Shown here piece by piece: positions 1 to 6,940 of a DNA stretch of 64,000 nucleotides (positions are counted from its first letter, which is position 1; every line of letters begins with the position of its first letter). The position numbers and the translations under genes were made by a program. Below the pieces are notes generated by a model. It saw only the letters and a program-made list of their open reading frames with translations. It was not told the origin of the DNA and ran no database searches. Source of the stretch: a virus; IMG/VR virus record IMGVR_UViG_3300044697_000029, positions 1 to 64,000 of that record; one strand, 5' to 3'.

Positions 1-240
1 GCGGCGGGCGAGATCGAGACGATGCTCGACCAGGATGCGTTGCAGATCGCGCACATCAATGTCGCCAACTCCACCGTGCTTGCCAAGGCTCAGGCAGCGG
101 TCGATGCCGTGCCGGCCGCTGCGGCGGCGCTGGGTGTTACGCCGGCTGGGATGGCGCGCATGATCGTGGGGGCGGTGGATACCGGCTCGCGGACGGCTAC
201 GGCGGCTCCTGCGGCGGCTCCGGCGCTCAGGGCGGTGTGA
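1..240 (+). CDS. C-terminal end of an unidentified Ala-rich protein (5' cut by window edge)
   Basis: The frame is open from base 1 to the TGA at 238-240, giving at least 79 residues, so the window edge cuts the gene. The visible part is rich in Ala and Val and ends in an Ala/Pro-rich tail (TAAPAAAPALRAV). No catalytic motif is visible. It lies directly before small accessory genes on the same strand, so it may be the end of a late operon that continues outside the window. The ATG at 43 is internal. Confidence 0.6.
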   Translation, partial: AAGEIETMLDQDALQIAHINVANSTVLAKAQAAVDAVPAAAAALGVTPAGMARMIVGAVDTGSRTATAAPAAAPALRAV

Positions 241-539
241 TGCTTGTCACGGGCCTTTCGCACCACGAATGCCACGACCGGTTCGCGGCGCTCTTTGGTC
301 AATGCGCTTCGGATATGCAGCGCGGCGCATACGATGACGCCGTACGGCAGCGGGCAAATGTCTGGCGTTCAGCATCTATCGAACTTGCCTGCGTTCAGAA
401 ACTGGCGGCGCGGATGACCACACGCATAGCGGTGTTGCGCAAATGCCCACGCTTTGTGCGGGCGTATAACGGATGCGCTTATGATGGGGGCAATCCATGC
501 GAATGCGCCTCGCAGTTTGCCGCCAAGGCGCGGGGGTAG
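240..539 (+). CDS. Small Cys-rich hypothetical protein
   Basis: This codes for 99 aa. The ATG at 240 overlaps the preceding TGA (TGATG), which favours translational coupling and is preferred over the GTG three bases upstream. Seven Cys are spread along the chain, with HHECHDRF near the N-terminus and NPCECAS near the end, so a metal-binding fold is possible. I do not recognise the family. Confidence 0.55.
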   Translation: MLVTGLSHHECHDRFAALFGQCASDMQRGAYDDAVRQRANVWRSASIELACVQKLAARMTTRIAVLRKCPRFVRAYNGCAYDGGNPCECASQFAAKARG

Positions 540-542
540 GGG

Positions 543-731
543 ATGAAATTCCGAGACTTTATGCTGACCAATGGCAGAATGCCCTGCATGGAATGTGAAA
601 CGGTAGAAAATTGCATCGCGGGCGGCTGCCATCGGACAGAAGTCGAGATAGAGTGCGCAGCCCGCATGGAGATGCTGACTGCCGCCGAACTCGTCGAGCG
701 CGACGCGATGATGGAGTGTGTCGATGGCTGA
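543..731 (+). CDS. Small Cys-rich hypothetical protein
   Basis: This codes for 62 aa and starts 3 bases after the previous stop. The Cys are clustered (MPCMEC, ENC, GGC, then two more), as in small phage zinc-binding proteins. It overlaps the next gene by 8 bases. No family recognised. Confidence 0.55.
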   Translation: MKFRDFMLTNGRMPCMECETVENCIAGGCHRTEVEIECAARMEMLTAAELVERDAMMECVDG

Positions 732-963
732 GGACGGCGCTCCCTCCAACTCCGCCCGCGCCGACCGCATGAACAGTCTAGCGGCTCGCGTCATGGCAGC
801 GATCCCGGATGCCTACCTGGACGATCCCTACGTGCTGGCGGCTGCGCTCGGGGCGGTGTGCGGGACGTTTGCCGCAGCGACGGGGACGCCTGGGCAGTTC
901 CTGGGGGAACTGATCGCCGTTGCTGTTAGCATTACCAGCGGCAGAACGGCAGACGCGACATGA
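724..963 (+). CDS. Small hypothetical protein with two hydrophobic stretches
   Basis: This codes for 79 aa from ATG 724, which lies inside the end of the previous gene. A hydrophilic N-terminus is followed by two moderately hydrophobic stretches around residues 39-55 (VLAAALGAVCGTFAAA) and 61-71 (FLGELIAVAVS). This could be an amphipathic helical bundle or a small membrane protein. A holin-like role is conceivable from size and position, but nothing specific shows it. Confidence 0.5.
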   Translation: MAEDGAPSNSARADRMNSLAARVMAAIPDAYLDDPYVLAAALGAVCGTFAAATGTPGQFLGELIAVAVSITSGRTADAT

Positions 964-1082
964 TCCATGACAATTTCTGGTTCGGTTTCTACTGTGGCGC
1001 CGTTGTGATCGGCTACCCAAGTTTCTGTGCGTGGCTTTGGCTTCGCTGCGAGATTGACCGCCTACGAACGAGGCGCGGATGA
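960..1082 (+). CDS. 40-aa single-span membrane protein
   Basis: The ATG overlaps the previous stop (ATGA at 960-963), and the TGA at 1080-1082 overlaps the next ATG. The product has one strong membrane segment (FWFGFYCGAVVIGYP, continuing to CAWLWL) and a basic tail (LRTRRG), so it is predicted to be N-out/C-in. Tight coupling on both sides supports a real gene. The type fits a small phage lysis-accessory or inner-membrane protein, but the function is unknown. Confidence 0.55.
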   Translation: MIHDNFWFGFYCGAVVIGYPSFCAWLWLRCEIDRLRTRRG

Positions 1083-1288
1083 TGACCTGCGCTCGCCGAA
1101 CCTGCCGAGCCGATAAGCCGATCGACCGTCCGTGTCCGCGATGCGGTGGGATGGCGAACCTGATTGAAGGAGGAAGCCGATGGCCGGTCTCGCTCGCATC
1201 TGCAAGCTCTACGGCGCAATGGTCATCAACGGGCAGCGCTTCGTGTGGGACTACGCAAATGATCGCGCGGTCCCCGAACACGAAATGA
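1079..1288 (+). CDS. Small zinc-ribbon-like protein, C-terminus uncertain
   Basis: The N-terminal part carries CARRTC and CPRCGG, spaced like a CxxC-type zinc ribbon. The start overlaps the preceding TGA. The last third overlaps the well-supported gene at 1180 by over 100 bases and becomes Ser-rich, so the true end may be shorter through an undetected frameshift. The N-terminal 30 residues are credible; the tail is not. Confidence 0.4.
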   Translation: MMTCARRTCRADKPIDRPCPRCGGMANLIEGGSRWPVSLASASSTAQWSSTGSASCGTTQMIARSPNTK

Positions 1289-1344
1289 CGGCCGGATGGC
1301 TTGCCCGCGACATGCAGCGGGCACAGCGGCGTATGGCCGAATAG
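1180..1344 (+). CDS. 54-aa hypothetical phage protein
   Basis: A strong Shine-Dalgarno (AGGAGG, 6 bases before ATG 1180) decides this start. The product is compact with a conserved-looking centre (NGQRFVWDYANDRAV, then EMTAGW). It seems to be a small accessory protein of the kind that accompanies phage lysis and antidefence genes. Function unknown. Confidence 0.6.
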   Translation: MAGLARICKLYGAMVINGQRFVWDYANDRAVPEHEMTAGWLARDMQRAQRRMAE

Positions 1345-1390
1345 CGCGCGTTTATGGAATTTGCGAACTCGACAACCAAGGAGACCACAA

Positions 1391-1651
1391 ATGAAAGTGC
1401 TTGCCAAATTCATGCTGACCGGCCACAGGCATGACGCATACGGCCCCGATGCGGAGCGTCAAAGCCACGAGTTCACCTTCACCCCGCAGTATGATCCGAA
1501 TCTCCCCGAAGACCAACGGTTCAACAAAGCGTCGCCATCCGGCAGCATGACGATCCGGGTGGACAATCTGTCAGTCGTCCATTTCTGGGTGAACCAGATG
1601 GGACGCCAATTCTACCTCGATTTCACGCCGGCCGACGCCGATGGCGCTTGA
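1391..1651 (+). CDS. 86-aa hypothetical protein
   Basis: It begins MKVLAKFMLTG at ATG 1391, after GGAGACC. The rest reads as beta-strand-rich (FTFTPQYD, SMTIRVDN, FWVNQMGRQFYLDF) and looks like a small single-domain protein. It overlaps the next gene by 11 bases. Family not recognised. Confidence 0.6.
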   Translation: MKVLAKFMLTGHRHDAYGPDAERQSHEFTFTPQYDPNLPEDQRFNKASPSGSMTIRVDNLSVVHFWVNQMGRQFYLDFTPADADGA

Positions 1652-1805
1652 TCCCGAGAACAAGCCGCGAGAGTTCCTGACGATCCTCATCGCGGCCGGC
1701 CTTCGCATCTTCGGCAACAAGCCGTGGAGCGACACCGAGCATTTCCAGGCTGCGGAGAAGTTCGTGGCTGAGGCCGAGCAACGCTACGGCAAGCTGAATC
1801 CATAA
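1641..1805 (+). CDS. 54-aa hypothetical protein
   Basis: ATG 1641 lies inside the end of the previous gene. The product is helical and charged (PREFLTILIAAGLRIF, then HFQAAEKFVAEAEQRYG). It ends just before the leader of the Acb2-like gene. No family recognised. Confidence 0.55.
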   Translation: MALDPENKPREFLTILIAAGLRIFGNKPWSDTEHFQAAEKFVAEAEQRYGKLNP

Positions 1806-1810
1806 CCAAC

Positions 1811-1827
1811 CACAAGGAACACGTCAC
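1811..1827 (+). repeat. 17-bp leader repeat, copy 1 (copy 2 at 2439-2455)
   Basis: CACAAGGAACACGTCAC is identical just upstream of two start codons, at 1829 and 2457. It contains the AAGGA ribosome-binding core. Either both genes share an inherited leader or one arose by duplication or insertion next to the other. Confidence 0.7.
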
Positions 1828-1828
1828 T

Positions 1829-2044
1829 ATGCATCCCTCAACATTCGAGTATCTGAAACCAACCGACGAGCAAATCGCCAAGATGGCGAAAGTCCGAGCC
1901 GCTTTCGCTGATCTGGTTGGGATGCTGGGAGGCGAACTGCCGCCGGGACCGGATGCGACCTACGTCATTCGGAAGGTGCGCGAGTGCGCCATGTGGGCGA
2001 ACGTCGCTATCACGCGGCATCCCGACGGCTCGCCACGCGAATAA
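1829..2044 (+). CDS. Acb2/Tad1-type cyclic-nucleotide sponge (anti-CBASS/anti-Thoeris)
   Basis: This codes for 71 aa with the hallmarks of the Acb2/Tad1 hairpin domain. An N-terminal FEYLKPTDEQ is followed by a helix (KMAKVRAAFADLVGML), a turn (LPPGPDATY), and a second helix with KVRECAMWANVAI. In the known family these form hexamers that sequester cyclic nucleotide or gcADPR signals, blocking CBASS or Thoeris defence. The assignment rests on remembered family pattern and length (usual range 60-120 aa). The neighbours are other small accessory genes, where such sponges often sit. The ligand cannot be told from sequence. Confidence 0.72.
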   Translation: MHPSTFEYLKPTDEQIAKMAKVRAAFADLVGMLGGELPPGPDATYVIRKVRECAMWANVAITRHPDGSPRE

Positions 2045-2114
2045 CGTGACCAACCTTCAACGTCACCAATTCAGCGCCTTGTGTGAGGCGCTTTACCAAA
2101 GGGACACAACAAAC

Positions 2115-2423
2115 ATGGATAGCGAGTCCGACGCCTCGAATCGACCGGATGGCCCCATCGTCACGCAAGCGGCGGCGCAGGGACAGCCGGACGCGAAGCG
2201 GCAGCCAACGGTTTCCATCCCACGCCATGCGTTACGCATCGCGTTGCGGCAGGCTGAACTGGCTGCTGACGAGATCAACGCCAAACTTCGCGATGCCGAG
2301 ATCGAGCGCGACCAGTTGGCGCGGAGGCTTGGCGTCCAGCAAGGGATCGTGGATCGTCTGACCGGCGAACGGGATTACCGTTCTTTGCATGTCCGTAGCC
2401 TCGAAGCGGCGGCGCGCGAGTAA
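2115..2423 (+). CDS. Coiled-coil hypothetical protein
   Basis: ATG 2115 gives 102 aa. The first 35 residues are polar and probably disordered. From residue about 40 a long helix begins (IPRHALRIALRQAELAADE, then DAEIERDQLARRLGVQQ) with heptad-like spacing to the end. There is no hydrophobic anchor. It sits next to a lipoprotein gene, so a spanin-like pair was considered, but there is no transmembrane segment to support that. Confidence 0.5.
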   Translation: MDSESDASNRPDGPIVTQAAAQGQPDAKRQPTVSIPRHALRIALRQAELAADEINAKLRDAEIERDQLARRLGVQQGIVDRLTGERDYRSLHVRSLEAAARE

Positions 2424-2456
2424 GGGCTTCATACTCATCACAAGGAACACGTCACC

Positions 2457-3008
2457 ATGATCCACCTCACCCGCCGCCGGCTGCTGGCCGGAACCGCCGC
2501 ACTACCCCTCCCGCTGATGCTGGGCGGCTGCCCAGCCGGCACGACGCTCACCCCGGCCCAAGTCGTCTCCTACGCGCAGACCGCCGTCAGCGGCCTCGCC
2601 GGCGCATTCAAGGCGCTGGTCGCCGCAGACCCGGCGCTGGTGCCAACGGCAACCGCGACCGCGATCGTCGGGTATCTCAACGATGCCCAGGTCGTGGCTG
2701 GCGGCCTCTCTGCGAACCTGACAGCGCCAGCGGGGGCGACTGTGGTACAGCAGATCGACACGGACCTGAATGCCGTTCTGAATGCCCTGGCCGCACCGCC
2801 GATAAACGGGTTGATCCCGGCCCCGTTCAATGAGGCCATTGCGGCGGTTGCCATCGTGGCGCCGACGCTGGAAGCGTTCGTGAACCAATATCTCCCGGCC
2901 GCGCCTGTCGCCGCTGCATCGCTCGCTCGCGCCAAGGTGGCAGCCCTTGCGCCGGCCATGACGGTGCCGCAGGCGGTCGCGGTGTTGCAGGGGTATGCGG
3001 GGAAGTAA
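2457..3008 (+). CDS. Tat-exported lipoprotein, phage-encoded
   Basis: The N-terminus LTRRRLLAG is a twin-arginine motif. It is followed by a hydrophobic run and a lipobox ending in LGGC, giving lipidated Cys25. The remaining 158 aa are Ala/Val/Pro-rich helices with no catalytic motif. It should be exported folded and anchored in the membrane on the periplasmic side. A phage lipoprotein here could act in lysis, as an outer spanin-like factor, or in superinfection exclusion; the sequence does not decide. The start is set by AAGGA in a 17-bp leader shared with the gene at 1829. Confidence 0.7.
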   Translation: MIHLTRRRLLAGTAALPLPLMLGGCPAGTTLTPAQVVSYAQTAVSGLAGAFKALVAADPALVPTATATAIVGYLNDAQVVAGGLSANLTAPAGATVVQQIDTDLNAVLNALAAPPINGLIPAPFNEAIAAVAIVAPTLEAFVNQYLPAAPVAAASLARAKVAALAPAMTVPQAVAVLQGYAGK

Positions 3009-3103
3009 CAATGCCCCGCCGCACCGAGGCACCGTCCTTCCCGATCCGCTCGTCGCTGCCCGTGGCGTCGCAGCCTGAGCGTCCGCGGGGCGATAAGAAC
3101 TGT

Positions 3104-3313
3104 ATGGCGACGCATCCAATCGTGCACGGTCTTGTCCTGACGGTTTGCCCTGGAGACCGGAACGACCTGATTGCAATCTGCTCGGATGGCTCGCCGCAGC
3201 TTGGACATGAGGATATTACAGTCCTCTCGGTGGAACGTGTAAATTCAGTGAAGGCTGCGCGGGACTGGTTTCGTCGCGTTAAAAAAGAGCGGCCGTGGGA
3301 AACGCGAAATTGA
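3104..3313 (+). CDS. 69-aa hypothetical protein
   Basis: The start is taken at ATG 3104 (MATHPIVHGLVLTV) because the upstream part of the frame is basic and low in coding character. An earlier start at 3011 would add 31 aa. The product has short beta-type strands (LIAICSDGSP) and an amphipathic C-terminal helix (SVKAARDWFRRVKKE). Family not recognised. Confidence 0.45.
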   Translation: MATHPIVHGLVLTVCPGDRNDLIAICSDGSPQLGHEDITVLSVERVNSVKAARDWFRRVKKERPWETRN

Positions 3314-3315
3314 AC

Positions 3316-3990
3316 ATGATCGACCTCTCCACCATCCGCACCTTCGGCCGCCTCCCGCACGCCCCGGAGCGCGTCGCCGCAGTGGCGGCGCACACTGCTG
3401 CCGGCGCGCCGCCGCCGCCCGAGTATCCAGGACGGCTCCCGGCATGGACCCCGACGCTGGCCGACAACACCACACTCCCGACCTGCGTGGTGGCAGGCGC
3501 CGCCAACGACGCGCGGGCCTGGGCGGCCGCACAGGGCTACGACCTGCCAATCGTGGATCAGAAGCTGTACGACCTCTACGGCGCCCTGGCGCCGTGCCAG
3601 CCCACGGAACAGGCCATCGCTGCCACGGATGGGCTGGTCATGCTGGACGCGCTGCAATACCTAGCGCAACACGGCTTCGATTACGGCGGACCGGGGCCGA
3701 TGTCGCTCACGGCGTTCCGGGTGGGGTTGGCCGCCGAGGCGATCCGTGAGGCCACATTCGCGCGCGGCGCGGTGTATGCCGGCGTCATGCTGTACCAGTC
3801 CGACATGACGGATGACGCTGCGTGGCACGGCACCCCGGCGGGGGCGCAGGCCGGGCGCCATTGTCTCGTCGTGATCGGCTACGCGCCGGGGCGGTTCATG
3901 CTGGCGACCTGGGGCATGGTGATCATGTGCGATGACGATTGGCTGGTGGGGCGTATTGAGGAGGCTTACGGGCTGGCCTGGGGGCTGTAG
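3316..3990 (+). CDS. Papain-like (C1-type) cysteine peptidase domain protein
   Basis: This codes for 224 aa. The likely nucleophile is in TLPTCVVAGAAND, where Cys sits at the head of a helix as in papain-fold enzymes. A later GRHCLVVIGY supplies the catalytic His, and FMLATWG matches the strand carrying the third residue. The phage versions I know are of similar length and of unknown substrate; peptidoglycan-peptide or host-protein cleavage are possible. A GTG at 3295 is an alternative start with a weak AAGAG ribosome site. It is the last gene of the rightward group. Confidence 0.6.
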   Translation: MIDLSTIRTFGRLPHAPERVAAVAAHTAAGAPPPPEYPGRLPAWTPTLADNTTLPTCVVAGAANDARAWAAAQGYDLPIVDQKLYDLYGALAPCQPTEQAIAATDGLVMLDALQYLAQHGFDYGGPGPMSLTAFRVGLAAEAIREATFARGAVYAGVMLYQSDMTDDAAWHGTPAGAQAGRHCLVVIGYAPGRFMLATWGMVIMCDDDWLVGRIEEAYGLAWGL

Positions 3991-4013
3991 CGGCTGCCAT
4001 CGCCCGACGCGCG

Positions 4014-4045
4014 AACGCCCCGCTGGCCGATGGCTGGCGGGCGTT
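4014..4045. terminator. Strong hairpin between convergent genes
   Basis: AACGCCC pairs with GGGCGTT, and the stem continues through the inner GC-rich arms to a GAT loop, about 14 pairs with one bulged C. It lies between the stop of the peptidase gene (3990) and the stop of the leftward gene (4056). No T-run follows on either strand, so intrinsic termination is uncertain. Position argues for a bidirectional barrier. Confidence 0.5.
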
Positions 4046-4055
4046 GGGGGAAGGC

Positions 4056-4280
4056 TCACCAGTAGTACTCGTGCGGCCGGCGCGATCCCACACTGAACGC
4101 AGCGGAATCGGCGTCTATGTCGCCGGCCGCAATTCGATGCAGCAAACGACCATCGCGGCGTCGGTTTGGCACAGTGACGCAAAGATGGCTGTACCAGTTC
4201 GGTTCAGGGCCGACGTGCGGGAGCAAGCGCACGTAGTGCCGCTTCCCGTATTTCCAATGATGGTGATAGGTCCGGGACAT
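4056..4280 (-). CDS. Small basic phage protein, conserved EYYW C-terminus
   Basis: This codes for 74 aa, starting MSRTYHHHWKYGKRHY and ending SRRPHEYYW. A His/aromatic-rich N-terminus, a basic centre and a terminal EYYW/YYW recur in small hypothetical proteins of many alphaproteobacterial phages as I remember them. Function unknown. It is the last gene of the leftward early operon. Confidence 0.6.
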   Translation of the reverse strand: MSRTYHHHWKYGKRHYVRLLPHVGPEPNWYSHLCVTVPNRRRDGRLLHRIAAGDIDADSAAFSVGSRRPHEYYW

Positions 4281-4369
4281 GGCGGATTTCCTTGAGTGTC
4301 TGCCTACGTCACGGTCTTTCTCCTCTATTTATTGCTGCGGGCCATCCGACAGATGGTCACCGACTTGCG

Positions 4370-4493
4370 CCAGCCGAGCTACTAACGGCTGGTGAGGCCG
4401 CTTTCTTCCCGCCGCAGCCCCGCCCTCATACAGCAACGGCCCCGCTTTTGGCTAGGGCCGTGTGTGCTGCGGGCCGGGCTGACAGTCCCGGCC
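4370..4493. other. Three consecutive perfect-stem hairpins in a gene-free gap
   Basis: 4281-4541 has no convincing gene. It holds three hairpins with 7-bp perfect stems: CCAGCCG/CGGCTGG (4370-4392), ACGGCCC/GGGCCGT (4436-4461) and GGCCGGG/CCCGGCC (4472-4493). None has a T-tract. Being between two leftward genes, they could slow or process the operon transcript, or form a structured RNA. Confidence 0.5.
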
Positions 4494-4541
4494 GCCAGTT
4501 CACGGGTGTTGATTCACGCCGCCGCAGCGCCGTCAGCAGCG

Positions 4542-5339
4542 TCAATATCTTGCGTGCAATCGCTGCATTTCTGCAAGGGCGACTTTGATACGATCCGATG
4601 ATAGGCGTTCGGCCTCCGTTAGTGGTCGCCCCGCCAAGCTTTGCACAAACTGATCAAGTTCGGCCGCGATATCCAAAGGTACCGGATCGGCCGCTAGTGA
4701 TCCTGCTGCGGCAGCAGTTTCTAGTCCCTTCTTAAGCCTAGCCATTTGCAGGTCCGCCGCTTTCATGTCCTCCCGGTCCACATAGTCTGCTACCTTGTTA
4801 CGGGCGCTCCCGAGTAGAACCACGGCGTCAGTCAGCCAAGGATCAGCGCCCACGGACTCCACAGCATCAATCGCGGCGCAGATAGCCTGCTCGGCATCAG
4901 TGTGCCGCAATGTGTCGCAGCGGCGCAAGGGATCGCGGGGTTGGAAGGGACTGGTCGGAACCAGTCCAAGGCCCCGCTCAATCCGGTAGCATTTCCTGGC
5001 GCGATCACACCAAACTGCCGCTTCGCAACAACCGCAAGGGCGCCAGAATCCCCCTGGCGCATCTGGATCGCTCAACTCCCAACGAATCGCTTCCTTCGGC
5101 TCGCCGGGGCCACGTAGCCAATCAATGCGTAGTTTGCGAGCGGTCTCGACGATGGCCTTCGGAGTTCCGTTCAGGGCGGACTCAGCGTCGGCAAGCGCGT
5201 GCGCCACGACGTTTGCGCGATCAACGTTGTCAAATTCGCCGAAGGGGATGGATTTCTGATCGCCATAGTCATCATCGCAGATGAAATCGGTGACGACGTA
5301 GCGGACCACCGGGCGCACCCGGATTTCACGGTAACTCAT
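4542..5339 (-). CDS. 265-aa hypothetical protein
   Basis: A good ribosome site (AGGAGA, 5 bases before ATG) sets the start. The N-terminal half is mixed alpha/beta with Cys pairs in the middle (FWRPCGCCEAAVWCDRA), a possible metal site. The C-terminal half is helical (ADLQMARLKKGLE, then SSDRIKVALAEMQRLH). No family recognised. A gap of about 240 bases separates it from the next gene upstream, with a short hairpin near 5360 and nothing else evident. Confidence 0.6.
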   Translation of the reverse strand: MSYREIRVRPVVRYVVTDFICDDDYGDQKSIPFGEFDNVDRANVVAHALADAESALNGTPKAIVETARKLRIDWLRGPGEPKEAIRWELSDPDAPGGFWRPCGCCEAAVWCDRARKCYRIERGLGLVPTSPFQPRDPLRRCDTLRHTDAEQAICAAIDAVESVGADPWLTDAVVLLGSARNKVADYVDREDMKAADLQMARLKKGLETAAAAGSLAADPVPLDIAAELDQFVQSLAGRPLTEAERLSSDRIKVALAEMQRLHARY

Positions 5340-5578
5340 GGTTCTCTCCTGTCAGCCTCCGCAGAGGCTACATGGCTGCGACACCACGCCGCAGCCCCAT
5401 CCCTATAGCGCACCGCGGGCGGCGGGGCTATAGTTAGATTCCCTTGCGGGGAAATGCGGCCGACCTTTCGTCACACCACAGCAGTCGTCCGGATCGCCGG
5501 GCGGCTGTTGGTGGTTTGGGGGCGACGATTCGGAACGGCTTCTATGGCAGAGCTACGACGCGAGCCATTGACTCCCCC

Positions 5579-6043
5579 TCAAAGGTAGCTCTTGCCTACC
5601 ACACGACCCCCTACTTTATCAAGTAGGTATCTGACTTTAGGCTTTTCTCCCGCCATAACCAGTGGCGCCTGCCGAGGCGGCGCGGCGACGAAACGTGCGC
5701 CACTGATCTGATTGTTCATTCGAGCCAAAGCATCAAGTACATCCACCGACAACCTTGCATCTTCTCGATCCCAGGTCCCTAAGGCTGGGTCGGCTGCCTT
5801 TTGATCGAACCGCGCTCGCATAGCGTTCAGCGTCCGCTCGCCGCGCCCCATGTCGCACAGATACGCCCGGATTTCTTGACGAACGGCGGAATACCTGATT
5901 CTAGATGGGGTAGTGTAGTCCCGTGCGTTGCGGATAATCCCCATTCTGCCAGTGTCGCCGGCCACCATGAAGCGGGCCAGCTCATTGGCGCTAATGCGGG
6001 GGTTTTCGCGGCGACCGCCGCGGGACAGGGGAGATCGCGTCAT
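5579..6043 (-). CDS. Hypothetical phage protein, probably C-terminally shortened
   Basis: This codes for 154 aa. The N-terminus (NPRISANELARFMVAGDTGR) and the run after it (RIRYSAVRQEIRAYLCD) resemble a common alphaproteobacterial protein that, as I recall, is about 100 aa longer. Here translation stops soon after the APPRQAPLVMAGEKP region, so the C-terminal domain may be lost. Its ATG lies within a CATG shared with the divergent gene at 6042. Confidence 0.55.
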   Translation of the reverse strand: MTRSPLSRGGRRENPRISANELARFMVAGDTGRMGIIRNARDYTTPSRIRYSAVRQEIRAYLCDMGRGERTLNAMRARFDQKAADPALGTWDREDARLSVDVLDALARMNNQISGARFVAAPPRQAPLVMAGEKPKVRYLLDKVGGRVVGKSYL

Positions 6044-6302
6044 GGAATCTGATGACCTTTTCGTGGTTGAGCGTCTTGATAACTGCCGGTCACTGTGCCT
6101 TTCGACCCTGGCCCGTCAGACCGTAAACGAATCGGAGGCGTCCCATCTCGGGGGCGATAGGGGATTTTTCATCTATGAGGTCGATGACAGTCAACCGGCA
6201 GATGGTATCCAGATATTGGCAAAGGCCGCATCGTTGGAGGCGGCATTCAGACTAATTGACCTTTGGCGAGCCAGGATCGGCCGACCGGGACTGCATTCCT
6301 AG
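6042..6302 (+). CDS. 86-aa hypothetical protein, lone rightward gene in a leftward operon
   Basis: ATG 6042 has GGGGAG 8 bases upstream. The core RGFFIYEVDD followed by GIQILAKAASLEAAFRLI matches a small conserved alphaproteobacterial hypothetical family as I remember it. It diverges from the gene at 5579-6043, with the two start codons sharing one CATG. Both members of this pair look like an imported cassette inside the early operon. Confidence 0.55.
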   Translation: MESDDLFVVERLDNCRSLCLSTLARQTVNESEASHLGGDRGFFIYEVDDSQPADGIQILAKAASLEAAFRLIDLWRARIGRPGLHS

Positions 6303-6314
6303 CCGCCATTCTCT

Positions 6315-6578
6315 TTATTGAAACTGACCCACTACCCATGGGCGCAAATCATGGCTCGTTGCCAGCTTGAGTCGAGTCGGACAATATTCCTTGGACGACA
6401 ATCTCATTCCTGATACTGACCCACTACCAGGGCCAGCCTCAACTTGTATCATCACTCCGTTGCGCGGTTTCATGCGACGTTCGTTGCCGTGGTCCGTGAC
6501 ATATCGACGGGCGATCTGCGCGGCTTTCATGGTCCAATCGGGTTCGGCGGTGATCGTCATTCTGATGGTGGCGCTCAC
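6315..6578 (-). CDS. Small hypothetical protein with doubtful C-terminus
   Basis: This codes for 87 aa. The N-terminal part (MSATIRMTITAEPDWTMKA) reads like a real gene and its start overlaps the stop of the gene upstream (ATGA). The last third runs through a 14-bp direct repeat resembling mobile-element ends, so it may be a truncated gene fused to foreign sequence. Confidence 0.45.
   Translation of the reverse strand: MSATIRMTITAEPDWTMKAAQIARRYVTDHGNERRMKPRNGVMIQVEAGPGSGSVSGMRLSSKEYCPTRLKLATSHDLRPWVVGQFQ
6323..6428. repeat. 14-bp direct repeat resembling insertion-element ends
   Basis: ACTGACCCACTACC occurs at 6323-6336 and again at 6415-6428, each preceded by GAA or GAT. The phrase resembles terminal sequences of some insertion elements, but no transposase lies between them. 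It falls within the reading frame at 6315-6578, so the C-terminal part of that gene may be remnant DNA. Confidence 0.45.
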
Positions 6579-6940
6579 CCCACACCTCCCGCACGGATGG
6601 CTGCGGCAATGCTTTTCTTGGTAGCCTTCACTGCGGCGATGATTGCGCGCTCTACCGCGACGGTGTTCTGAGATAAGACGGACGCCACGATAGATGGTGG
6701 CATTTCTCCTGCGGCCGGCTCTTCCTCTTCGTCCGCGATCTTCGCATCCGCCTCCCGCACCCGCTCGGCGACCAGGGAGGCGATGGCGGCAACGCAGCCA
6801 GGCCAGAGTGATCCCTTTTCGGCGATCTTCGTCTCAATGAACATCGCAAGCTCTGGACTCGGCGTGCCAAGAACGCGTTCAGCAATATCCTCCACCGTGA
6901 TCCCGTGCGCGCGGAGGATGGTGGCGAGGTCAGGGGGCAT
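6575..6940 (-). CDS. 121-aa helical hypothetical protein
   Basis: The sequence is mostly helical and charged: PDLATILRAHGITVEDIAER, then an acidic linker (DEEEEPAAGE), then a Lys/Ala helix near the end (AAVKATKKSIAAAI). It overlaps both neighbours. No family recognised. Confidence 0.55.
   Translation of the reverse strand: MPPDLATILRAHGITVEDIAERVLGTPSPELAMFIETKIAEKGSLWPGCVAAIASLVAERVREADAKIADEEEEPAAGEMPPSIVASVLSQNTVAVERAIIAAVKATKKSIAAAIRAGGVG

Noticed and set aside
778-1413. 211-aa leftward open frame
   Set aside because: Overlaps several coupled rightward small genes and lacks any protein-like motif.
2115-3008. Spanin pair (coiled-coil protein plus lipoprotein)
   Set aside because: The coiled-coil protein has no transmembrane segment and the lipoprotein has no typical o-spanin features; not supported.
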